64,000 nt of DNA from Patiria pectinifera (Eukaryota > Echinodermata > Asteroidea > Valvatida > Asterinidae): positions 7,091,281 through 7,155,280 of the forward strand of contig CM057144.1 of assembly GCA_029964075.1 (NCBI GenBank). The letters run 5' to 3'. Under the pieces are notes generated by a model that was not told the DNA's origin, did no database searches, and saw only the letters and a list, made by a program, of their open reading frames with translations. Positions 35,640-45,620 of the stretch are shown in pieces (position 1 is the first letter of the stretch; each line of letters begins with the position of its first letter). The translations under genes and the position numbers were made by a program.

Positions 35640-37640
35640 CGGTGTTCTGATAATGGTCACAAAGAACCTAAAATATGAATAAAGATTTTTGGAACTAAAC
35701 AAATGTGGAATTTGTTTTATAAACACCCTATCTTCCAGGTTAATGTCTTATCACTGTACTTTTTTGTAATATTTTTAAATTAGTGTCTGATTGATTACAC
35801 ATTTACCTGCAAATCATCCATACTTGTTCTGTGTGCTTCCCCTTCACTCTGGAAGTGGAAGCAGGAGAACTCTTACTGATGAGGCCAGTGTCCGGGGAAC
35901 CGATCCCTGATGTTTTTCTACCACATTTGTGATGTACTTGTTGCAGATCTGTTTAGTAGACAAACAAATATTGGAAAAAAATATGTTCCGATTTTCACTG
36001 GTAATTCTCTGAGGAAAAATAAGTTGTCAGAATCGGATGTGCATTATCATTGTTAACCAGTGCAAACCAAATATTTATAATTTACCTCTTACGGGTGAAT
36101 TTTTCCATCCCATCTTCGGCATCGTGAACACTGAATTTCCTCTGTTAAAGATTCCATTTGTTTTGGTAGGCTGGTCATATGTTTGCCGCGGTGGTCCATC
36201 AGTCGCTCAATTGCACTGATGGTGGCGTGGCACAACCAAGCGCCCACCAGAGCAAAGTCAACATCAGCTTTCTTTGACCCCACAAAAAAATGGAATTTAA
36301 GAAGTTTGAAGTACAAACAATAGGATGGATGTACAGTAGTGCACTCTCTGTTTTATATGCAGAAAGCAAAATGATAGGTTATTACCTGAAAATCAGAGAA
36401 AGTCTTGTCAGGTGCGGGAGGACGTCACTGAGCATCATCAGTGTTGCCACAAATTTGAATGACTTCATGAAAGCAAGTATTCCTACTGCTTTGGGATCAT
36501 CTTCGGCTGCTTCCTCTTCAACGCTTGTAGAGAGGGAAGGCAAACATCGCTCTGACACTGTTCACGGCCTACAGCTGGATGTGACAGCCATCTTACATCT
36601 TTTGCCTGAGCAATCTTCTTTCTGGCCTCTGGATCATTCATTGATGCGCTTCGCAAATCACAGAATCACAATGAATATGTAATAATGACTTTATTTAGTC
36701 AAACGCGGATGGTAATTTGCCAAATTATGATACAAATGGAAATGCTAATATTTTGATGCAAAATTGCAATTGAAATATGCACGCCATAATTTCACCTGGA
36801 TGGCATGTAGTGAAGCTGATCTGTTAGTGGACCTGTTGTAGAACGAGAATATTGCTGCCAGATTCACTTTGAAACGCTGAGATACGGAATTCCATTAGAA
36901 GCCTGAGCAGCAGCAAGTGCGTAGACGATGAGCCACACAAAGTGGATATTGATTAGGCTTGGTGATTCCCTGTATCAGCCGAGCTGAGACTCCATACAAA
37001 TAATATGATGAACAGATTGTCATAAACTACCAGTTTAGCAACAATTTTGCAAAAAAATTTACATTATATAATACGAGAATATCTCCACCAAACTAAATTG
37101 AAAAGGTAAAAATCTTTACTCCACTGTGTGCCCTAAATCCGCCATTACGCTTGCACCATCAGATCCAAAACCCAACAAACTTATCCTTGTCCAAGTTCTT
37201 GTCTGCCATGAACTTGTGTAGGTTCCTTTTGTGACCACTTCAGCTGTACCTCTCTGGTATGTCCCTGGAATCGCCAAGAAGTTAGTTCAGAACCTGTTGT
37301 ACAATTTTGTAGTAAAAACATGTAAAATCTCAAAAATTGCAGCGTAATGTACTATCAGATTTAGAGGCCCAGTTTGAACTAATATGAAAAAATATCTTGC
37401 AGACATTTACCTCGTCCTTGATCAACATCCATATAGCGCTCCATATAGGCTGATGAGTTGCTTAAGAATAGCAAACATCAGTTATTTACTGGCCACACAG
37501 TAATAACATTTACTTACAATGAATAGTCGGGCAGTATATGGCGTCTGCACTTACTACGCCTCGACAAAGCACTCTAACATTTCTTGGAGGGCAGTCTCAC
37601 CTTGTAGAAGGCGTGCTGTCACCCTTACATAAAAAAGGCC
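35640..37640 (-). pseudogene. hAT transposase exons 3-9 (right arm, broken)
   Basis: This is the mirror of 2850-4842, with the same exon order and the same motifs in pieces (for example GFGSDGASVM near 37170). Small indels interrupt most exons. Downstream of the last exon the sequence passes straight into the hAT terminal region. Confidence 0.65.
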
Positions 37641-37810
37641 ACAATTCAAGCATTTTTTAATCATTAAACTGTTTTCTCCAGTTCCACAAACATCCGATGG
37701 AGTAAGGGAAAATAACTTGTTAAACCACCCCCAAAAAAAAAAAAAAAAGAACACGGAAATAAAATGTAGATACACAAAGAGTAACAAATAAAACAACAAC
37801 AAAAACATAC

Positions 37811-38190
37811 CACTTCTCGCACGGTTGCAGGTAGGTGTCAATTCCTACATTAAGATGTTGGACAAGTTCCACTAGTGAAGGAAACGTGGTTGTATGCGCA
37901 TTTCCTCCTTAGCCAACTAGTACAGAGAGACGGAGAGCAGTCACGGCGCTCGCCATCTTTTGCAAGCTAGTCTGCTCGGGCAAAGAGCTTCTCTTCAACT
38001 CCCCATGTTCCTCAGCTTGTTTTCTTGCTGCCTCCATTTGCTCAGCTGTTTTATGCATTTCCGATGACCAGTGTCTGCTGCAAGGCTTTGCTTGACCATA
38101 GACACGCAGGAGTGGACGCCCAAATCCCAGAACCTGACTTGGCTTTCAATCTGAATTTGGTACACCAGGAACAAATCATACTCACCTCAC
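37811..38190 (-). pseudogene. hAT transposase exon 2 (right arm, frame-shifted)
   Basis: This is the mirror of 2318-2676 but about 20 bases longer. The acceptor end reads with an extra purine-rich insertion, and the region before the donor has additional bases. The zinc-finger motif CSWC is still readable near 38150. Confidence 0.6.
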
Positions 38191-38744
38191 CTACAAGAAG
38201 AATTGAAGTGTTAAACATACAAATATAGGGATGATAAAAGAATAGCGGAAATTCAAAGTTTTTATTACATTGCAAAATAGTAAAAATACACATACGCGTC
38301 CTAGTTTGACAATTCGGTTTGTAAAGTAGGCCTAAATGTACATGTACATGTACATCGCCTCAGCGGACCGTAATTTGTAAGTTAACACATTTTTCTAAAC
38401 ATGATTTTTTTTCTAGCAATTATTTGAGTTAATATACGCTGGCCCTAACAGTCCTGAATCCTCAAAATTCAATACAATTTTGTACACCCCCTAGGGAGTA
38501 AGGGTTTAAAAGAATACTTTAAAAAACCGTGAAATTCGAAACCCATACCTCATTTGAGTTTGGCGTGATCGAGCAAAACTGCTTTCCTTTTGAGGAAAAA
38601 AAAAAAAGCCGACCCCCCCCCCCAAAAAAAAAACCCCACCATATCCCCGCTTAATGTTTTTGTAAGATTACCACAAAGTCGTTTTCCATTTCGGGCCCGG
38701 GTATCTTTTCTTTTCTTAGGCTATGTAATAATCTTTAGAAGCCA

Positions 38745-39349
38745 TTTTTTCATAATAATAGTAATCATAATAAACCATTCTTATAAAGCGCATTTTACAT
38801 GGGGTCCCAATGCGCTGAACAATTAACAGAGGAAAACACTAACATTGTATATCATTTGCAGTGAACAGATGGGTTTTAAGATTAGCTTTGAAAATGTCCA
38901 GGGTTGGGGCTTCCTTGATGTGATTGGGTGGTTTGTTCCAGAGGGTTGGGGCTGCAGGATGAAAACGCTCACTGACCGTATGACCTTGTCGATGTTGAGG
39001 AGCAGGCGAGCAGGGATTGTGAGCATGATCAAAGATTTCTACGAGGTTCATATTTATGGATTAATTGCTGGAGGTAAGTAGGGGCGAGACGATGTAGACA
39101 TTTGCATGTTAGGAGAAGGGTTTTGTAGATTATCTTCCTGTTGACTGGGAGCCAGTGCAGATTACGCAGAATAGGTGATATGGGTTGATGGGGCTTCGAG
39201 AGGGTGACTAGTCTTGCAGCTGAGTTTTGGATGCGTTGGAGTTTGGCGATTCGTGAGTCTGGTAGCCCTTGAAGTAAACTGTTGCAAAAATCTAGGTGAC
39301 AAGTAATAAACGCATGAGCAAGCTTTTCTGTGGTGTGCGGGTCGTTCAT
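38745..39349 (-). mobile_element. CR1/L2-type LINE 3' fragment (right arm)
   Basis: This mirror copy of 1157-1760 is almost identical (one Gln to Arg change in the first ORF). It has the same frame break and the same trinucleotide tail. Confidence 0.8.
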
Positions 39350-40270
39350 ATCTGTTTCTCTTTGTGGTTTCTTTTGAAATTAAATATAAAAGTCCGGTGC
39401 ATAGTAAACTGAGTCTGAACGCGCGGTACGCGTGTCTTCAATTTGATTATTAATTTTCAAAGAGCTTGATCCCATGCAGGCATAGACAGTAAGGATCGCT
39501 GGCTCAATGTGTGCACGATTCGCCCTGTACGCCAACGAAAATTTGATTAGTGAGTTGTTACGTCTTGATAATTACTGTTGATGCACAGTATCGCAAAAAT
39601 ACACCGTAACACCAAAACGGACTTCGCCGAGTCCGGTCGCAGTGACTTCACATACATGCGCCACATCATGCCACTGAATACTAGCGCCCATTGGATAAAA
39701 CATTCCCATTGCGTTATCTTCCGGTTCCAGAGCACGTGGTTTTTTCCAATGCTACTCAATGTACCGTGGGCGTGGTTTGAACAGAGGCGACGTGACACCC
39801 GGCCGTGTTCTGCGCGATATACCAAACATACGACACGTGTTTGTAAGAACTTTATTTTGTATACTGCGTGTCTGTGTGACGTTTTGCCTGCATGAAGCCC
39901 CAGCGCAGTGCACGCTGTGAAGCTACGCCCACTGTCCAACATGCAAATCTTACATTTTGGGTTCATTTTCAAAACTTTGTTTACGTTGACAACAAACACC
40001 AAATGATCCAAATCTTTTGGTAGTGAAATGTGTAAAAGTTCAGGAGGCCATCAGGGCGGAGAGTCGGCAAGAATAACGTCGTTCGCCGTGTTTAAGATTA
40101 AGATTCACGTCTACAATCGCACCTGCGATAAACCCCCAGTATACATACGTTTTTTTTTATATTTGCATGATCTATCCCGCTTATCAAATTTGAGATATTT
40201 GTTAAAAACCCGCTTAAATTAGGATTGATTCCAATTCTGTAAAAAAAAAAGGACTATTGATTATACAAAC

Positions 40271-40496
40271 TGTCTTCAGTTTGAAGGACCCACGGATACA
40301 CTTTAGGCCAATTCTTGTCGAATCCTGATCGCCTCTTCTTTTTGGCTGGTGCCGATGGAGCTTCGGACCTTGGTTCGCTTGGTGCAGGTACGGGGTCAGG
40401 CTGAGAGCTTGGATGAGCTGTTTGTTCATCCTCGTCATCTTCTTCCGTAGAAGCTTGCGCAGGTTTAAACCAGCTGGTAATTTTTTTACCAGACAT
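40271..40496 (-). CDS. hAT transposase exon 1 (right arm)
   Basis: This is the mirror of 9-234. It has the same length and the same product apart from one Ala to Thr change after PAQAS. Start, basic cluster and donor phase are as in the left copy. Confidence 0.7.
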
Positions 40497-40505
40497 TACA
40501 ATTTT

Positions 40506-41493
40506 CTTATTTTTGCTGTGTTGAATTCAGAAAAATCCGCTCTCGATATATAACAGCAAAGCGACGACTACCAAAGTAATACAACGTGTTCCAGTCTACA
40601 ACTATAGCTGCTCTTTCTACACTCGTCTTTTTTTATTCTACAGCTCTACCCTACGAATCCACATTCCTTTTATCGATGGGTTACTTGCTAATGGTTTTTG
40701 GCTGTATTTTAAATCACTCTACCGACCTTAAGTGGAAATTTTGTCTTGAAAATGTCCAGAAATAATTGATCAACTTTGGCAGATACGTAGACCTCCCTGT
40801 CTTGGCCTTAGCTGTCGACTAATAACTAGTTAAGATTACCATAAATCTATTAATCAGTCATTATAAGGCTGGCTCAGAAATCCCCAAAGAATATTTAGAT
40901 ACTTTGTATAGTGTTTGTTCTACTTTGTATAATTTTGTTCTAAAAAAACATTACAATACGGCGACGTAGCTTAAGCACCTTTATGTAATCAATTACAATA
41001 ACGGGAAGTCTGGAGTTTCGTCATAACTAAAACCCATCCCCCCCAAAAAACCCAAACCTAAAAGTTTCAATGGGGAAACGGTAAATTAAAAATGGGAGGG
41101 TTCGCCCGGCCCGCCGCGCCCACGTGGTCATCATGTCTTCAACGTGGCGTGGCCAATGTCGGGCAGTTTTCGGGCTGGCGGTACATATGCGGTTTGGAGC
41201 TAAGTGCATATGCTGCGCAAAGCTTCGGCATCTATGCAGCGCTCAGCGCAGCAAGCAGATCGTGGGAAACAAGTACAGACTGTACGGTAGAACTATACTG
41301 TGATCGGCGCGCTCGACCCATGCCGCCGTTGCACGTGCATGCGCTGAACTCTGTTATGTTCTGTGTGTACACACACGGCGTCAGCGGACCGGACAATCGG
41401 GTAGATGCACAATCATGTGCGTGCACTTTTCCGTTCGAGGCGTAGGGAAGGCTAAAATGGTAGAGAGGTATTATTTTCATGCAGTTAATTTTG
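40506..41493. other. 5' region of the right-arm hAT, upstream of exon 1
   Basis: No exon is recognised. The part from about 41090 to 41460 is G/C- and CpG-richer than its surroundings. As it lies between the terminal array and exon 1 on the transposase strand, it may hold the promoter. No TATA box is clear. Confidence 0.45.
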
Positions 41494-41584
41494 GTAGCGG
41501 TAGCGTAGCGGTAGCGGTAGCGGTAGCGGTAGCGTAGCGGTAGCGTAGCGGTAGCGTAGCGGTAGCGTAGCGGTAGCGTAGCGG
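41494..41584. repeat. TAGCG subterminal repeat array of the hAT
   Basis: About 16 copies of TAGCG occur as alternating GTAGCG and GTAGCGTAGCG units, starting roughly 75 bp inside the 5' terminal inverted repeat. Stray copies (AAGCGTAGCGC, AAGCGTAGCAG) fill the stretch up to the end. hAT transposases often bind repeated motifs near the ends, so this may be a binding array. It could also be an ordinary minisatellite. Confidence 0.7.
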
Positions 41585-41659
41585 CGCAATTTAAGCGTAG
41601 CGCTCATTTCCTAAAGCGTAGCAGCTGTTAGCGCTATTTGATGCCTGGCTAGAACGCTG

Positions 41660-41667
41660 GTTTTAAC
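41660..41667. repeat. hAT target-site duplication, upstream copy
   Basis: The plus strand reads GTTTTAAC, identical to 35533-35540. It falls within the polymerase B reading frame, at codons for Val-Lys-Thr. Confidence 0.85.
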
Positions 41668-42010
41668 ATACACCATCTTGGGCATGTTCTGACACTGGCC
41701 AAACTTCCCCAAAAAGCTGTTGAGCATGAGTTTGGCCACGGCCCTCGTGCCCTCGTTCTTCTTGACAGATGCAGGATCGAGTCTGATGCCCTTGTGAATT
41801 CGTAGTCCCGGATGTAGGTGCTTTTCTTTTCGTCGGTGTCGCACAACTTGAGCCATCCACTAGCCTCCTGTTTGAGCTTGAGGAAGGCGTTAATGTAATC
41901 CTTGAACAAACCCCCTCTTTTGGTCGCCGGATTGTATCGCTTTGCTTCCTCAAAGTGCAACAACTTTTCTTGTCCAATTTCGAGGATTGTGTATTCTAAA
42001 ATCTCTTTTT
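41668..42010 (-). pseudogene. Polinton-type DNA polymerase B fragment, upstream of the hAT
   Basis: The minus strand encodes GLFKDYINAFLKLKQEASGW, and in a second frame further on LAKLMLNSFLGKFGQ followed by KMVYVKT, where the hAT interrupts it. These are conserved blocks of protein-primed family B polymerases of Polinton/Maverick elements (the finger/palm region around the K-x3-NSxYG-like motif). One frameshift lies near 41795 and an in-frame TGA near 42021. No polymerase sequence is recognisable further upstream, so this is a truncated relic. Confidence 0.75.
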
Positions 42011-42254
42011 TGGCTCAGTTGTAGAAAGCTTTGTGCCTTGAAAGTGTTCACAGGGCATCTTTTAGTTTAAGTATCCATGACCGCTTATTTCCCTGCATCA
42101 AAAAACTGCTGGACCATTCAAAAAATTCCTTTCTTAAATCCCATCAAGATTTGAATATTCCGTATTTATTTCTATTTGAAGAATATTTGGACAGGGACAG
42201 TAGAGTTTGTCATGGTTTTGTACAATGCATAACCAACCACTTGTCCTAATATAT
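42011..42254. other. Unrecognised stretch upstream of the polymerase fragment
   Basis: It holds an A/T-rich 72-codon ORF on the plus strand with no recognisable family. The break between the polymerase relic and the next element lies somewhere here. Confidence 0.4.
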
Positions 42255-43245
42255 GTACATGGATGTAGTCTTTCGAAACAGCGGCTGCATCAATAGGCAA
42301 TCTTGTAGTGGTTGCCAAAGATCTCCATTTCTTCATGTAATGTTCAGGGCATTCTCTACAATGATCAGATGATTCATGTGTTCTGTTCCGTTTCTCCTTA
42401 ACACATGTCTGATGTTCTTATTTTCCTTACCTCTTAACGATTGAGGAGTTTCACAAACTCTTCTAGGAGATGATACATTGACATATGTTGGGTCAAGAGG
42501 AGCCCTCATTGTTTCAGGTTCATACGATTTTTCCAGAGTTTGATCTTTTAGGGATTGTTGACATCACAGACAGGAGACTGCGATAAACCATCGTGAACAC
42601 CACATGATTGTGACTTTGTAAATTTACTGTCATAGACCATGTATTTTGATTGTCATCAGATACTGTTCCCATACATGTATATAGCAGAAGGACTGACTGT
42701 TTTTCTTTTGTGTGGATCACCAAACATGTCATTGCCTGTCTGTGCTCTTTTGATTGGGCTACATGAAGAAACACAAACATCATCATTACTGAAGTCTGAC
42801 AAACCATTTTGTTATGACAATGTGCTTTCCCTTTTACTGGAGTAGAAGTGCCCCTTTTATCAATGCAGGTTTCTTCTTCAGATACTGCATCGCCGATTGT
42901 TTCATTGCAGGCTTCTTCAACATGTTCAATCCCATGTACTTTGGCATAAATGAGGGTGTACACGCCATCATGAGTTTGATTCACGGTAGTGCAAGTACGG
43001 TTTTGGAAACAACTCTGTAAAACCATCAAAGTTGCATACATGTTTTCCTTTTTGCAAAATGATAGATGCGTGTTTGTTTCATGGCAGTGAACCGTTCCTG
43101 TTGTGATATAGCTGCTCCAAATGAGATCAAAGTTAACATTGTCTCTTAGGTCATCAATAACTACATAGCTGTTATCAGTTTTAACAACTGAATGGAAATG
43201 ACCAGATGTTATTAATACAACTGCGGTTAGTATGTACACCTTGAA
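42255..43245 (-). pseudogene. Unrecognised coding-like region joined to the gypsy RNase H fragment
   Basis: The 3' two thirds of a 336-codon open frame (42520-43530) read GHFHSVVKTDNSYVVIDDLR and HLSFCKKENMYATLMVLQSC, then become irregular. One frame further on, LDPTYVNVSSPRRVCETPQ and RHVLRRNGTEHMNHL extend coding-like sequence to about 42255. The GHF...YVVIDD pattern hints at the histidine region of ubiquitin-hydrolase-like (C19) peptidases, but it is too short to assign. It is probably a transposon-borne or host pseudogene fused by rearrangement. Confidence 0.4.
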
Positions 43246-44069
43246 TGGGGAAGAGTCATACAGGTAATCTTGGAATTTCTCCGTTGCTGCCCATCTCAAG
43301 GCCAGAAACTCATCTGGTGGATGGGACATTCCTTGGGCTGAGGTCACTCCCTGTCCTGTGGGGGGCGACCCTCTGTCGTTTCCCTGATGTTGCTGTGTGC
43401 TCCCTTGGCGACAGTCCGGGGAAAATGATACCATCTTCCTGGCACTTCCTACTGCCCTGGCTTGTAGAGGCTCGAAGTTAGGGGAGTCGTCGTTGGGGTT
43501 GTTGGGTCGGGGCCCTTTGTAGAGATTCATTCAGGGCAGCGACCTGCATCATCAGGGAGGCAACTCTGCCATGCCAGCTTGAAATTCAGCTATCTAGGTT
43601 GTCAAGAGCCTTGGCTTTGGCTGAGGTTTCTGTGCTGGCTCACTCTCCTGCAGCTCGTTGACATTCACCAGCCTCGTAGGATGGAGTTTCTTCCACTGTT
43701 CAGCCTCCAGACTGGAGCACACATTCAACTCCTCCAACAGGGTTTCGTCTGTCGACTCAGGGTCATCCAATGTGGGCCTAGCTCCACCTTGATGTTGTCA
43801 CTCCTCAAATATGTCAGGACAGCGTGCCGGAACGTATTCTGCATTAGGGTTCAGTCATATCTTAGAGAAGACTTTGCCTCTTGACTAGCAAAGATGACCT
43901 TTTGTTTGAGGTCAAATGCCTTCAAGAGGAAGGCCTGTGATGACTTTTTCTGGTCCTGAGGTAGTTGGACAAGTTGCATGTCCAGGTTTGTGGAATCCTT
44001 TTCCTGGTAGTGGCATCAGAGAATGCGACGGAGACTTGGTATTAAAGGTAAGGTGTTTTTACACTGCAG

Positions 44070-44840
44070 ACGTCGACTGAACAATTCTAGCTTGTGTTAC
44101 CATCTCATCCATTGTCTTTGGATGTGACTTGATGACATGAGCTCTGAGGTTTGGCAGCAGTTCTTATAAACGCCTAAATTCTCTCCTCTTGTGATCGCTT
44201 TAACTGACAACACAGTTTCCCTATGTCGGTTAGGTATCTTTCAACTGCTTCATTATGCTGTTGTTACCTGTCGGCCAGCTCTGGCAATCACACCTACTGC
44301 ATGTCTTCTTGTGGCTCATATTTCTTGAGGGAAAGTTTGAGTGCCCCAAAGGTGCCTGTTGTTGCTGTAGGCAAGTCTCTGTACCAGTAACTGACAGAAC
44401 TAGCAAGGTAGAGGGGAAAATTGCTAGCTTGTTGAATGGCAGTGCATGCTTGCTGGAAAGCATATCTCTTGTACCGGTCGATTGATAACTCAGGATCCTC
44501 AGAGTTTTACCCTGTAAACTTTGGATGGATGGAATCCATATGTGCTGTACATGCCAAGGTTGATGAAAATTGTTGTTTCAACTTCGATCACGTTATTGTG
44601 AAAAACTCAGTGCTGAGAGAGGTTTCTGGATTCTCCACTGAATATAACCTGTGAGGTTATATGGACAAAGGAAGACAGTATGAGACAAAGTTGTACTTGA
44701 ACTGAAGTGGATTATTCGATTGCCTGTGATGCTCTGTCTAACAAATTCCCAAAGTTTGCAGCATTTTACAAAGCCCTGTTTTCTTCTTGTTTGTATATTT
44801 CATTACATTCTTTTACGCATCCTTCTAAACGACTTAAACT
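44070..44840 (-). pseudogene. Gypsy Gag fragment, tandem copy 2
   Basis: This is a direct copy of 44869-45620 offset by about 799 bases, diverged by a few percent and more damaged. Only NKLAIFPSTLL-type shadow frames remain open. It continues into the Gag C-terminal part at 43560-43800. Confidence 0.6.
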
Positions 44841-44868
44841 ATAACGTTCGTGGTCTACGTTGTGACTG

Positions 44869-45620
44869 ATGTCGACTGAGCAATTCTAGCTGGTGTTACC
44901 GTGTCATCCATTGTCTTTGGATAAGACTTGATGATATGGGCTCGCAGGTTGGGCAGCAGTCCTCTTATAAATGCCTTTATTCTCTCCTCTTGTGATCGCT
45001 TCAACTGACAACACAGTTTCTCTATTTCATTTAGGTATCTCTCAACTGCTTCATTAGGCTGTTGTTACCTGTCGGCCAGCTCTGACAATCAGACCAACTG
45101 CATGTCTTTGTGTGGCTCATATTTCTTGAGGAAAGTTTTAGTGCCCTAAAGGTGCCCGTTGTTGCTGTAGGCAAGTCTCTGTACAAGTAACTGACAGATC
45201 CAGCAAGGTAGAGGGGAAAATTGCTAGCTTGTTGAATGGCAGTGCATGCTTGCTGGAAAGCATATCTCTTGTACCTGTCAATCGATAACTCAGGATCCTC
45301 AGAGTTGTACTCAGTAAACTTTGGACAGATGGAATCCATATGTGATGTACGTGCCATGGTTGATGAAAAATTGTTGTTACAACGACGATCACGTTATTGT
45401 GAAAAACTCAGTGCTGAGAGAGGTACCTGGATTATCCACTGAATATAACCTGTGAGTTTATATGGACAAAGGAAGACAGTATGAGACAAAGTTGTACTTG
45501 AACTGAAGTGGATTATTCGATTGCCTGTGATGCTGTCTAATAAATTCCAAAAGTTTGCAGCATTTTACAAAGCCCTGTTTTCTTCACATTCTTTTCCGCA
45601 TCTTTCTAAATGACTTAAAA
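44869..45620 (-). pseudogene. Gypsy Gag fragment, tandem copy 1
   Basis: The ORF at 45031-45357 reads MDSICPKFTEYNSEDPELSI, DRYKRYAFQQA and ASNFPLYLAGSVSYLYRDLP, the usual Ty3/gypsy Gag matrix/capsid start. It is frame-shifted after about 85 residues. Confidence 0.65.

Larger units (their letters stand above)
35297..37271 (-). repeat. Tandem duplication, copy 1 (right arm)
   Basis: This is the mirror of 3187-5095. The junction with the next copy (CCTGAAT then CGATAGT, at 35296/35297) is the same breakpoint as in the left arm. Confidence 0.85.
20942..40505 (-). repeat. Right arm of the giant inverted duplication
   Basis: This is the reverse complement of 1-19223, about 340 bases longer overall through scattered small indels. 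The true outer end is unknown, because anything beyond 40505 would have to be compared with sequence upstream of the window. Several reading frames are better kept here than in the left arm (recombinase, SGNH domain, RT YVDD motif). Others are worse: exon 2 of the hAT transposase has extra frame changes. Confidence 0.95.
35541..41659 (-). mobile_element. hAT-superfamily DNA transposon, complete ends (right arm)
   Basis: Both ends are visible. The low-coordinate end reads CAGGGTTCTAGCCAGG and the reverse complement of the high-coordinate end reads CAGCGTTCTAGCCAGG, an imperfect terminal inverted repeat starting CAGNG as hAT ends do. It is flanked by a perfect 8-bp duplication GTTAAAAC (35533-35540 and 41660-41667), the hAT-typical length. 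The 6119-bp element carries a KIAA1586/ZNF862-like transposase gene on the minus strand (exon 1 at 40496, last recognised exon near 35670). Polymerase B coding sequence continues on both sides, so the hAT sits inside a Polinton-type polymerase gene. The transposase lacks a recognisable C-terminal dimerisation domain and has frameshifts, so this copy is probably inactive. Confidence 0.85.
43246..45620 (-). mobile_element. Rearranged Ty3/gypsy LTR-retrotransposon fragment
   Basis: Reading down the minus strand there are two tandem copies of the N-terminal Gag (45357 and about 44560 as starts), a Gag C-terminal part (around 43800-43560, ending LHPTRLVNVNELQ), and then a jump to RNase H: FLALRWAATEKFQDYLYDS near 43270-43330. 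The protease and the reverse transcriptase core are missing, and no LTRs were found. This is a deletion derivative. Confidence 0.65.

Noticed and set aside
1-40505. Palindrome as a single giant transposon with 19-kb terminal inverted repeats
   Set aside because: The arms contain unrelated nested elements in various states of decay and share no terminal target duplication that can be seen. A secondary duplication or artefact explains them better.
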